Below, piece by piece: positions 34,523 to 44,435 of a stretch of 64,000 nucleotides of DNA. The notes below the pieces were generated by a model. That model was given only the letters and a program-made list of their open reading frames with translations, had not been told where the DNA came from and did no database searches. The stretch covers positions 1-64,000 of the forward strand of contig JAMFTG010000228.1 of the NCBI GenBank assembly GCA_023974075.1, given 5' to 3'. How positions within the stretch are numbered: position 1 is the stretch's first letter; each line of letters opens with the position of its first letter. The translations under genes and the position numbers were made by a program. Origin of the DNA: Chaenocephalus aceratus. Its lineage: Eukaryota > Chordata > Actinopteri > Perciformes > Channichthyidae.

Positions 34523-37500
34523 TCACCCTGGCTCTAAAAATGCTTGGAATTTCAGAAACATTAATTTTGTATGAACTGTTTTGATCTGTTCATTATTAGG
34601 GAATAGATGTGTGATCTTGGACGGTGCCTCATATTGAGGAGGGAGCCGCTGCGACACAGAGGGCCTCATCAGGTAACTTTGCGTGGGGCCACAAGTTGGC
34701 CAGAGATAGCGGCCCTGCACTATCATCTCTTGGAGGTGATCGATCTCCTCCTCTTGACTCTCAATCAACTCCTGAACAGTCATCTTTTCTTTTGCAGCTT
34801 TATTGCACTTGACTTTAAGCTCTTCCAGAGTCTGCCTCTCTTTGACTTGAGAAATTACAGAATTGATCCTCTTACCTTTACTTTTGAGGTCACGTTTAGT
34901 TGTGCGGACATTAACAGCGATGCTTTCTTTACTTCTTCCAGCTGCACCACAATCACACCTGACCCTGACAGCGTATTCTGTCTCTGGCTGAAGTCCTGAA
35001 ATGATCGCCTTCTCAGCTCCCGCCATCATTTGCTCCCAGTGGAGATCTTCCTCTTTCACCGGTTGGTCTGGTTTGGCGTACTCCACGATGTAGCTCAAAA
35101 CCTGGACATCTTGTCCGAGCTCAGCAGGTTTCTCCCAGCTGACTGATATCTCACCTGAGGTAGATTCAACGTGGAGTCTTCCAGGAGGGCTGCAGGGTAA
35201 GGTTTGAATGGATCCACTGACTTCATTGGCTGGCCCGGCACCTACTGGTGTCCCTGCCCTGCATCTGAACATGTACTCTGTGTTGGGACTCAGCTTGGCT
35301 AACCATACTTTAACCTGCTTTTGCAAATTTTCAATTGAGATCTCGGGCTTCTTTCTTTCTCTGAGGACTTCCTTTGTCAAGCTTTTGGTTGTTGTCTTAT
35401 TAAAATTAACAAATATGTTCTCCATGCTTTTTGTCTGCATTTTCAGGCACTTCAGATCAAAGCCTCCATCTTGATTGGCTGGCCTGGCAGTCAGGTCGCT
35501 CACTGTGACTTCTTCAGCTCTGGATGCTGTCTCTTGTTTCCAGCCGTCCTCTCCTCTGACACAGTACTCAACAGAGTAGGAGGTGATGTCCTCTGCTCCA
35601 AAGTTGTTTGGAGAAATGTTCAGCGTCACACTGCTGTGGTTTATATCACTTCCTGTTACTGCTGCAGGCTTTGAAGGCGGCTCAAAGTCCTCGTTGACAG
35701 AAAGGCCGTCTGTGTAAAGGTAGATGCTGGCACCTTTCTGTGTCTCGTTTGTTAAACCCACCGTCAGAAATGTGATGTTCTTGTTCTCCTTGTTGGCCTC
35801 TGCAAAATCACTGAAGAGCTTTGCTTTGTGCCGCATTGCTTCCATCTCTCTTCTTGAGTTGTACCATTGATCTGGAGGGTGTGGATCTTGAGCATCGTCT
35901 GGTTTGGGTGTTTGTTTCAGGTAGTTTGATAAAGTTGAGAGGTACGGTTCATCTCTTCCCAGCGAGGTGAAGACAAAACACACAGCCTGCTCTGCTTTGA
36001 AGCTTTCTTTGTTCAGGTCTGTTTGAGATGAGATGATCTTGGTGTTTGTCATCATGTCGGTCAGAGACATCACGGTGTAGATTTCTCTCTCCTTACAGTC
36101 CATCCACTCGTTCAGGTCCTTGCTGTTGAAAGGAGAAGAACATGTCTTCCTCAGTTCCTCTGCGAGCACAGCTTCTTCTTCTCCTCCTCCACGGATTGAT
36201 GGAAGTTTCTTTGCCAGGGTTCGTTGGAATTCCAGTTTGAACTGAGAGCACTTCTGTTTAAAGGTTTTGAGTTTGTTTCCAATCTGTGGGAACTGCTGTG
36301 CAGTTTGGGTTCTCAGTGCATCGTTGAACCTCATCTCCAGGTCACTGAGGTCCTCCAGGACACTCTGACATTCTTCAACTAATCCTATACTTATCTGACG
36401 GACAAGTTTAGCGGCAGTAGAATCTAAACATGTCAGAGGCAACAGCCAGACCTTCACTGGTACTGCGTTCTCCCCGTTGGCTCCCAGCAGCTTTGGCAGA
36501 CTTTGGTACACCTCTACTGCCTCCTGAAAGGATGTCGGAGGTTTCGGAATCAAAAAGTCTCCAAAGAATCTGCAGGACAGTTTCTCAACATTTGCTTTGT
36601 CCTTGTCTTCCATTTTCACTAAGCCTTTGCCCTCTATTGACAGGCAGGGAATGTTCTTTATCATCACCTTCAAGTTGCCCTGAATGTCTCGATGGTTCTC
36701 GTTGACAGACACCTCACGGTCAAAGACAAAGAAGGCTTGAGCCCCATAAAGGATACCCGTGACTACATGTGTTGCTATTCCTTTCTCAAACACAGACTGA
36801 TGTTTCTTAACATCCCCAAGATGATTCATGGACAGTTCGTGGAACTTTGTGGTAGCTTGGTAATTCAGAGTTACTCTGGCATGATTTTTGGAAGTCTTGC
36901 TCTCGTTCAGGTATTTGGCTGATCCTCCAACCTGTACCAGTCCACCCAAGAAACTCGCCTTCAGAGATGCTTCAACATTTAGTGCTTTAGATTTGTCCTC
37001 AATTGATTCAGATGCAACTATATCACAATCATTATAGTGCTGTGGTCTTTCTCCAATATGATCTTTCAGGTCCTCACGGTCCCACAAAGTCATTCCTGAA
37101 AAAGAAGAAGCAAAAATCAAGTTTCCACAACCAGAAACTACAAACTGACCTTATAGTCTAGTTGACTGCAGTTTTATGATAGAAATGTAGAGTAGCATAT
37201 AGAAACGTCCGCTAATTTTCATATATTTGGATATTTGTAAAATTAGCATAAATGGTGTCCTTTGAAATGAATGGGATTATAGTTTATGCAGACAATTGTA
37301 AAAGAAAATGACTTGGCCGATTAGAACAATTTGGGCTTTGGGGGGTTATTAAAGGTGGGGTAGGTAATTTTGGAGAAACCAGCTCGAGTGCGCTAGAATT
37401 TGAAAGTACGCAGCTGAAAAAAATCTGCCTCTTCCTCACAGAGCCCCTCCTCCAACACACACGACCAGTGAGGGCACAAGATAAGTTTGTGCACAGATGG

Positions 37501-38884
37501 AAGGCTGACAGGCAGGTAGGCCATCCAGTTATTTTAGCCGGGCCGGCTCAGATGATTGGTCATGCTTTTTACAGTACTACGGCTTCCACAGATGATATTG
37601 TTTATGGATTTTTTGTCAAAGCACTTAAGATATTCATTGCTATCGGGATGTTAAGAGCATTCCATGGAATATAACAAAAGTGTATCTCGAGCCGGTTTCT
37701 CAAACTTACCTACCCCACCTTTAAGGATGAGTCAATTTCTTACATTTTCAGGTAAAAAAACGACCACTATGGCTACTGGCCACGCCCCTTTGGAGCTGCT
37801 ACTGGCCACGCCCCTTTGGAGCACCCGCATGCAAGCATGCAGTGAGCTCTGTGAAGAGAAGGCTGTCTCCCAGCAGAAACTCAGCTAAATGCTGCAGTGA
37901 TTAAACTCCATTTCATGTTCCAAACCACATCAAGGATTCTCTCTGAAACAGGATGGAGCTCAAACTCTTTTTCTCTCTCAGGTTTACCACAAGGTGAGTT
38001 CCTTTTTATTTCCTGCTTCTTTATACATACTCTCTCCAGCACAGGTTAGCTCTGAGGGTTAGCATGCTATTGTGAATAGAGACCATATTACTTCCAGAAC
38101 ACGTCTCATTGTTTCTGACAGCAACGTTTCTGATTGGCCCGTGGGTGTAAAGCCCGCCCACATTTTAGTAATGTCGTCATTATGCAGCAAATCTGGATCA
38201 GCTCCGTTGTTCCCCCGTTTTTTTAATTTTTATTTGGATACAGAGGAAAAGAGAGAAGGTTTTATTTCCTGATGCTTTGTGAGTCTCCTGACACACCGGG
38301 GACACACAGTTATGTATCAAAGACATCAACAAGTGCATTTTGCATAATAGGTTAACTTTAACTTTAACTTTAGCTTGTGATTGTCCATCACATACGTTAG
38401 CTAATGTTAGCTTAGGTACATCAAGTCACTAGCTAACGTTAGCTTTATCACATGTTGTTATGTTCTCTCCACTATGACAGAGCCCAGCCCTATTCATCAC
38501 ACTTTTCTTTGTGTTAATATTTCAGGTTTTGGCGGCGTATGGGCAGCTTTGTGAGGGAGACATTATCTGGATGGTACCTCCAGACACGTTCTACCATAAG
38601 TTAGAAAGCCTAATAGTGTGGGGTTATGGCCTATTAGCACAGACTGAGAGTGATGGCGATCTTTCCACCGTCTCCCAGGGCCAGGGCCTGATCTAAGCAC
38701 ATAATGAGGGCTGTGGCAGTGAACCGTCCCAGAGGAGAAACATGAGAGACGGGATGATGGTAGTAGAGGTATGTGAGTTCTCACCAGGGACGAGAGAGTC
38801 TTTTCGGCAGTCGTACAACATCCCGAGGCTGAAAGGCCGTCCGAGCGCCGCCACCTCCATCGTCCCGCTGACTTCAGAGTCCAT
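34523..38884 (-). CDS. SNTX-like MACPF–FN3 protein, copy C (intact, no GTPase)
   Basis: Coding parts 38785-38884 and 34523-37095 join in frame for 890 residues. Domains: MACPF-like region (about 1-270), helical stalk (270-350), thioredoxin-like (385-495), fibronectin III 1 (505-665), fibronectin III 2 (670-766), then a tail with coiled coil (795-830; EELKVKCNKAAKEKMTVQEL) replacing the GTPase of copy A. A 67-codon block at about 567-634 (35294-35494) interrupts the first fibronectin domain and resembles the post-GTPase tail of copy A (3369-3545). The frame stays open through it, so the protein may be made, but that fibronectin fold is probably disturbed or bears a loop. The splice sites match copy A. 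Intron 1 holds a TTAA-type MITE (37353-37720). A GIMAP exon follows. Confidence 0.85.
37353..37720. mobile_element. TTAA-targeting MITE in intron 1 of copy C
   Basis: A 368-bp element has terminal repeats AGGTGGGGTAGGTAA (imperfect match continuing to about 36 bp) and TTAA duplications (37349-37352 and 37721-37724). Copies A, B and D show the empty site with a single TTAA. Duplication of TTAA points to piggyBac or Kolobok. Confidence 0.88.
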
Positions 38885-38897
38885 CGCTTCGAACGAA
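38785..38897 (-). other. Exon 1 of copy C
   Basis: A 113-bp exon with acceptor TTATTTTCAG, start codon at 38884 and a GTGAG donor. It is nearly identical to exon 1 of copy A. Confidence 0.8.
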
Positions 38898-40273
38898 CTG
38901 AAAATAATCGACAACAGCTCGTTAGTTAACTTCGATGATTTGGTAATATCATGTCCAACCACCCTAATATGGAACATTTCAATCAGACCTTTCCTCTCAA
39001 CAAAGAGATGCACAAGAGGACTCAATGAAACGAAAGTGACACAAACACATTCGACAGAGAAAAAGGACTATAACATTTACTCTGCAGTGTGTTAGTTAAT
39101 AAATGTCTCTATTTATTCCACACGCTCCTGCATTACTTCACTACAAACCAGACAACACGTAAACAACATTGAGTGCAGAGGTTGTTTCCTTACCTGCAGA
39201 TCTGTGAAGGAAACAAACTGAATCTTTGTCAACAAACTCCACATAACTGTATTAGGTTAGTTGAAAGCAATATGTTTACATTTAAATAAAAACCCTAACT
39301 AAATACAGTTATGTGGAATCTGTTGACATGTATTTATTTTAAAAACATTTCAGTGCATCTTGATAGGGTGAAAAGAAAAGGTTTAACTGTGTGAGAGGCA
39401 GGGTGTTATCCGTCATTTACACAAGCAGTACATTTATTAAGTGACATGCTAATTGAGAAATAATATTAACAATTTAATAATGTGATATATATAAGAATAA
39501 ACTACTATTGTGGCAATCTTTTTGTAAAATGTGTACTTTTTGCTGATAATCCTTCTCTACTTTAACTTTAAATTTCAACTAATTTTTTGATATTGTTTAT
39601 ACTATTTTTCATTTGTAATTGTTAATAGTTAACTATTTTAGTATTTGTATTTTAATGTTGAACACACTAGTCCTGTAACAAAATTACTTCCCAAAGTTAA
39701 TTGATTAATAAAGTATCCATTGTTGAGGTCTCCATATTAGGTTGAATAATTAAAACGAAAGTTAATATAATCAAATATATTCTTGTATAACCCACAATGA
39801 AAATGCATTTTATTTCATGTTGTTCTATAGTCACAGTATATACAAACACAAGGGGTTGTTTAGATTGAGTTTAGTTTAGTGTCACTATAGGGTGTCACTG
39901 TTTAAAGAGGGGATACTGTTGTCTTCACTCACAGTTGGCTGCAGTAGCCTGACGTGGGAAAAAAATTAGGGGAAGCCAATAATACGTCCTTTTTTAGTGT
40001 TATAAATGTAAAACTGTGAATTGAGGTTTCATATTAGAAAAGGACCACAGCATGATATGTTTTGTATGAGTGTCATATTGTAACGAGAGAAGGTCAAAAC
40101 CCTGTACAAGTGTGGATCATCTTTCTTCAAATAAACTGATCCCACCAACTATTTGGACATGGTATCAACATACTAATACAAGTTACAATACACAAGTATT
40201 AATATACAATACAATACAGTTAAAAAAGACTCCATGACGTTAGAAGAGATCCCAGTTGTGGTTTTCCTTAAAG
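38898..40273. other. Intron 0 sequence of copy C, no gene
   Basis: Homologous to intron 0 of copies A and D but without the hAT element (empty CCAACCAC site near 38957) and without the CT microsatellite. No coding signal. Confidence 0.5.
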
Positions 40274-40715
40274 TGTCACAAGGTAGACACTTCTATTATT
40301 GTTTGTTTGGTGGCTCATCTGAACTCTCCTGTCATTTCAGATCCCGCCTTCCTCCAGGTAATCAGCTCACTTCCCTCACCTGGTCTCCCCAGCCCTTCCC
40401 CTCACCTGTTACTCATTCCCTCATCACCCCACAGTATTTATATCACCTCACTTTCACTGGTCCTTTGCCAGATTGTCTTGTCGTTTCCGCCAAGCTCTCC
40501 CGTGAGTGTTGTTCTCTAGCCTAGATTTTTGATCTCTGCCTGCCTGTATACGGATCTCGAGTTCCTGCCTGCTCCCTGTCTGGTTTTGGTGCCTGTCTGA
40601 CGGATTTCCTGGTTTTGACCCTGCCTGTCCCTGACCTGAATACACTGAACATTGCTATACACTGGTTGTATCTGAGTCGTGCTATTGGGTTCTGATCTGT
40701 ACCTGTGATCGTGAC
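40274..40715 (+). mobile_element. Solo LTR in intron 0 of copy C
   Basis: A 442-bp insert beginning TGTCACAAGG and ending GATCGTGAC is flanked by TTAAAG (40268-40273 and 40716-40721). Copy A reads straight across the site (CCTTAAAGAGTAG). The body with repeated CTGCCTG/CCTGTCTG motifs is typical of fish Gypsy LTRs. The terminal CA has been lost or overlaps the duplication. Confidence 0.7.
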
Positions 40716-40806
40716 TTAAAGAGTAGTCCTACCTTGAGATCTCTTTAGATTAGATGGTGGTTCTCACAGAAGTATTCAGTCTGTTTGAGGTTTGTAGGAA
40801 ACTCAC

Positions 40807-40905
40807 CAGAGATTCTGCTGTTTGTTGAGAAAAGCCTGAGATCGTTGATTCTCCTTCAGAGAGACACGGAGAGACTTGTCTCTCGACTGCAGCCGGCGGT
40901 CTGAG
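40807..40905 (-). promoter_or_regulatory. Putative exon 0 of copy C (ISRE missing)
   Basis: The same CTCTG|GTGAGTTT exon edge as in copy A, with high similarity through the GAGAGACA-rich leader. Homology to A breaks just after GACTGCAGCC, so the ISRE-like motif of copy A is absent here. Confidence 0.4.
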
Positions 40906-41103
40906 AGAGTAATCTACATCATATGTGATCTGAAGGCGTGACGTTCAAGCACACGAGATAAGATAAGAGCAATATAGAAATACAAAGTCCAAACTTCAAG
41001 ATCCACCTCACAGTTTAAGTTAATGATCTTTTATTCATGTATCAGAACAAGGTATGTTAGTCTTCCTTAATTCCTTACATGGCCAGAGAGAGCTGCAGGA
41101 AGG

Positions 41104-41534
41104 TGTCAGGGTTGGGAAAAATAGGACCCAAATGCAGATTGAGGAGGGAATCAGGTTTCAAAATGAAACAAAAAGGCGAGCTTTATTCACAAAAGCAGAA
41201 AAAACAAGAATCCATCAACAGGTACGAGGCAGCATCCAAACAAAAGATGACTGTGACCAACATGAAGGGAGACATGAACGACAAATAATGAACCAACACC
41301 AAACACAGGAAGAGACAAGACTAAATACAGGTATGAGTAATCACGAGACGAGAAACAGCCGGGCAGGGAAGGAGAAACACAAGGGCAACAGGTGAACACA
41401 ATCAGACAAAGAGACACACCAGGGAAACTAACGACAGGGAGGAAGACAAGACACAGGGAGAACAGAATTGCAAAATAAAACCATGACAAGACAGACCAAA
41501 CTAAAACCGTGACATAAAAACTAAGATTGTGACA
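41104..41534 (-). repeat. 3' LTR
   Basis: A 431-bp TG...CA unit preceded on the minus strand by the GA/G polypurine tract. Same family as the solo LTRs 6953-7354 and 23293-23691. Confidence 0.8.
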
Positions 41535-42275
41535 GAACCCCCCCCCCCCCCCCCTCAAGGGACGGATTTCAGACGTCCTTACAAAACATAAAGAGTCCAA
41601 AACCTCTAGAAGGGTGGGTCGAGGGGGTCCGGAGGAGGGACGCATCACTAGGGCCAAAAGGATGGGTGGAAGGGGTCTGGAGGACGGGTTTGGGCTGACA
41701 GCCCAGGGGCACAGCAGAGGACCAGGAAGGGGTCTTGGGCGGACGGCCTGGGGGCAAGGTAGAGTTCATAAAGGGGTGATGGCCACAGCGGGCGAACTCA
41801 GGGGGCCGAGCATGAGGGCGAAGGCAGCGGCTGGAAGAGTCAGGGGGCCGGGCCCGAGGGCGAGGGCCGCGGCCGGGAAAGTCAGGGGCCGGCCTCGAGG
41901 GTGAATACCGCGGCACTCAGGGAGCCAGGCTCGAGGGCGAAGACCGCGGATTGGGAACTCAGGGGGCTGGGCACAAGGACGGGCAAGAAGGCGGCGACGG
42001 GACAACTCCGGAGGACGGGCAGGCAGGCGCTGACGGGACAACTCCGGAGGCTGGGCAGGACCCGGTGTCGGCTGGACAGGAACCGGAGCCGGTGGGACAG
42101 TAGTAGACGGGATCCTTTACCTGACATGGGCTGGTGTCAATGGAACCCCGGATGGAGCAAGGGCTGGTGTCGATTGGACCACCAACGCAACAGGGCAAGG
42201 AGTAGGCAGGACCCCCGGCGGGACAGGTTTCGGCAGGATCCACAACGGAACAGGACATGGAGTTGACAGGACCCT

Positions 42276-43787
42276 CTACGAAACAGGTGTCGGCGGAGCC
42301 TCCAACGGCACAGGACATAGGGTTGGCAGGACCCCTGGCAGAAGAGTAGTCGACGGGACCCCCAACGGGACAGGATATAGGGTTGGCAGGACCCCCGGCA
42401 GAAGAGTAGTCGGCGGGACCCCCAACGGGACAGGACATAGGGTTGGCAGGACCCCCGGCAGAGGAGTAGTCGGTGGGACCTCCAACGGGACAGGACATAG
42501 GGTTGGCAGGACCCCCGGCAGAAGAGTAGTCGGCGGGACCCCCAACGGGACATGATATAGGGTTGGCAGGACCCCCGGCAGAAGAGTAGTCAGCAGGGCC
42601 TCCAACAGCACAGGACATAGGGTTGGCAGGACCCCCAGTGGAACCTCCAACGGACCAGGACATTGGGTAGGGACTTGAAAGGGGACTTGAGAGGGAACTC
42701 GACAGGGAACTCGAGAGGGGACTCGAGAGGAGACTTGAAAGGGGACCTGAGAAGGAACTCGAGAGGGGACTCGAGAGAGGACTTGAGAAGTGACTTGAAA
42801 GGGGACTCGAGAGGGAACTCGAGAGGGACTGGAGAAGGGACTTGAGAGGGGACTCGAGAGAGAACTTGAGAAAAGACTTGAGACGGTCGGTTCGCCAGAA
42901 CACAGGGGGCTGGAGTCGGCCGGAACGCCGACAGGAGACGAGGGGCTGGAGTCGGCCGGTACGCCGACAGGACACGGGGAGCTAGCGTCGGCCGGAGAGG
43001 CAGTACTGGAGCCGAAACTGGAGTATGGACCAAGGCTACTGGGGCCAGTACTGAAGCCGAAACCATGGCTGCTGGTGCCGGTTCTGGAGCCCGAACCATG
43101 GATGTTGTGCACGGAACAGAAGCCTGGACCCTGGCTGTGTGAGCCAGGTAATGGAGCACGGAAGCATGGCGTGTGGGCCGGTTCTGGATCCGGAACCATG
43201 GCAGCTGGGGCCAGAACTGGGGCTGGAACCATGGCTGCTGGGGCCAGAACTGGGGCTGGAACCATGGCTGCTGGGGCCTGAACTGATGCTGGAACCATGG
43301 CTGTGTGGGCCGGTACTGGAGCAGGCACCATGGCTGCTGGGCACGGAACCGGAACACGGAACCATGGCTGTGTGGGATGGTACTGGAGCACGGTACCATG
43401 GCTGTGTGGGCCAGCACTGGAGCACGGAACCATGGCTGTGTGGGCTGGCACTGGAGCCGGAACCATGGCTGCTGGGGCCGGTGCTGGAGCCGGAAACATG
43501 GCTGCAGGAGCTCGGGCTGGTAGCCTGGACTTGGGTCTCCTTCTCTTAGGAGGCTTTTGGAGGTCCAGACGAGACCCATCAAAGGCGTTCTCAAAATAAG
43601 CTATGTTGGGAACTGTGGCAGGCAGGGGGCTAGCATGCCTGGGGCTAGCAGGCTGGGAAACGCATGTCTGGAGGAAGTCCATAATCCAGCCAGGTAAGAA
43701 CTTCACTAACCCTGGTTTCTCTGTTACCCTCTGGTACGCCTCTGCAGGGCAGCCCTCTTTTGCTTCACACTGGTTGCTCCCCTCCAT
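42276..43787 (-). CDS. Proline/alanine/serine-rich repeat ORF of the LTR element
   Basis: A 503-residue frame occupies most of the internal region. Residues 1-90 are non-repetitive (MEGSNQCEAKEGCPAEAYQR, later KPPKRRRPKSRLPAR, a basic patch). Then come tandem blocks: APAAMVPAPV-type units (43180-43500), Ser/Pro/Val-rich 5-residue units (RVPSQ/SPLSS types, 42665-42890) and a 20-residue unit of 60 bp (42283-42640). A second frame begins with Met at about 43860 (MDPADDPFEVELYS), just inside the LTR in the position of a Gag start, and stops after about 45 codons. No zinc knuckle or enzyme domain was seen. It could be a degenerate Gag-like protein or simply expanded repeats; function unknown. Confidence 0.4.
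   Translation of the reverse strand: MEGSNQCEAKEGCPAEAYQRVTEKPGLVKFLPGWIMDFLQTCVSQPASPRHASPLPATVPNIAYFENAFDGSRLDLQKPPKRRRPKSRLPARAPAAMFPAPAPAPAAMVPAPVPAHTAMVPCSSAGPHSHGTVLQYHPTQPWFRVPVPCPAAMVPAPVPAHTAMVPASVQAPAAMVPAPVLAPAAMVPAPVLAPAAMVPDPEPAHTPCFRAPLPGSHSQGPGFCSVHNIHGSGSRTGTSSHGFGFSTGPSSLGPYSSFGSSTASPADASSPCPVGVPADSSPSSPVGVPADSSPLCSGEPTVSSLFSSSLSSPLSSPFSSPSRVPSRVPFQVTSQVLSRVPSRVPSQVPFQVSSRVPSRVPCRVPSQVPFQVPTQCPGPLEVPLGVLPTLCPVLLEALLTTLLPGVLPTLYHVPLGVPPTTLLPGVLPTLCPVPLEVPPTTPLPGVLPTLCPVPLGVPPTTLLPGVLPTLYPVPLGVPSTTLLPGVLPTLCPVPLEAPPTPVS
42283..42640. repeat. 60-bp tandem repeat (about 6 copies)
   Basis: Tandem units contain GGACATAGGGTTGGCAGG and GAGTAGTCGGCGGGACC with few differences between copies. 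The period is a multiple of 3, so the minus-strand frame stays open. Confidence 0.92.
42665..42890. repeat. 15-bp tandem repeat
   Basis: Tandem GGGGACTCGAGAGG/GGGAACTCGAGAGG-type units, 15 bp period, inside the repeat-rich ORF. Confidence 0.9.
43180..43500. repeat. 33/36-bp degenerate tandem repeat
   Basis: Repeated GGAACCATGGCTGCTGGGGC- and GGAACCATGGCTGTGTGGGC-type units at 33-36 bp spacing, coding on the minus strand for PAAMVPAPV-like repeats. Confidence 0.85.
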
Positions 43788-44193
43788 TTAGCATAGCTGC
43801 AAGCCAGCAAGTAGGTAAATGAATACAACTCCACTTCAAATGGATCATCTGCTGGGTCCATATGTGGTTGGTTCATTCTGTCAGGGTTGGGGGAAAATAG
43901 GACCCAAATGCAGATTGAGGAGGGAAGCAGGTTTCAAAATGAATAAAAGGCGAGCTTTATTCACAAAAGCTGAAAAACAAGAATCCATGATCAGGTACGA
44001 GGCATGAGGTAGCATCCAAACAAAAGGACTGTGACCAACATGAAGGGAGACATGAACGACAAATTCTTTCCCACACACATACGGGTATTGGGCCGAGGGA
44101 GAAACCGTACTTCCGGTATCCGCCATTTTACGCGAGGTGCAAGCAGGCCGAGGGTTTAGCCGTGTTACTTACTTGTTAGATACAACATTGAAG

Positions 44194-44268
44194 ATGGTGA
44201 AGTGGTGTAGTGCTGGGACTTGCATCGTTACAGCAGGAAAGAGCCTAAGTTATGATATAATAAAATAA
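44194..44268 (+). pseudogene. THAP-like N-terminus of a transposon protein
   Basis: Met at 44194 begins MVKWCSAGTC, which fits the first residues and first Cys pair of a C2CH THAP zinc finger, but the frame ends after 24 codons (TAA near 44266) without the rest of the finger. THAP domains bind transposon ends in P-element and Kolobok-type transposases. Only this stub is left. Confidence 0.35.
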
Positions 44269-44435
44269 AAACGTGAGAAGTAAGAACAAAAAATACTTTC
44301 CAAAATAAAAATCCTGTAACAGTCTAGGTGTTGCTAAGCTTCCTGTACTGAATATCATAGTCTATTGCCTTAATCAATATCTAGTCAACTCTAAAATACA
44401 TATGCAATGGCATGATAATATTATTGTGACAAGTA

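Noticed and set aside
41538..41557. Sequencing artefact for the long C/G homopolymer
   Set aside because: Its place directly next to the LTR start fits a polypurine tract, though its exact length may be misread.
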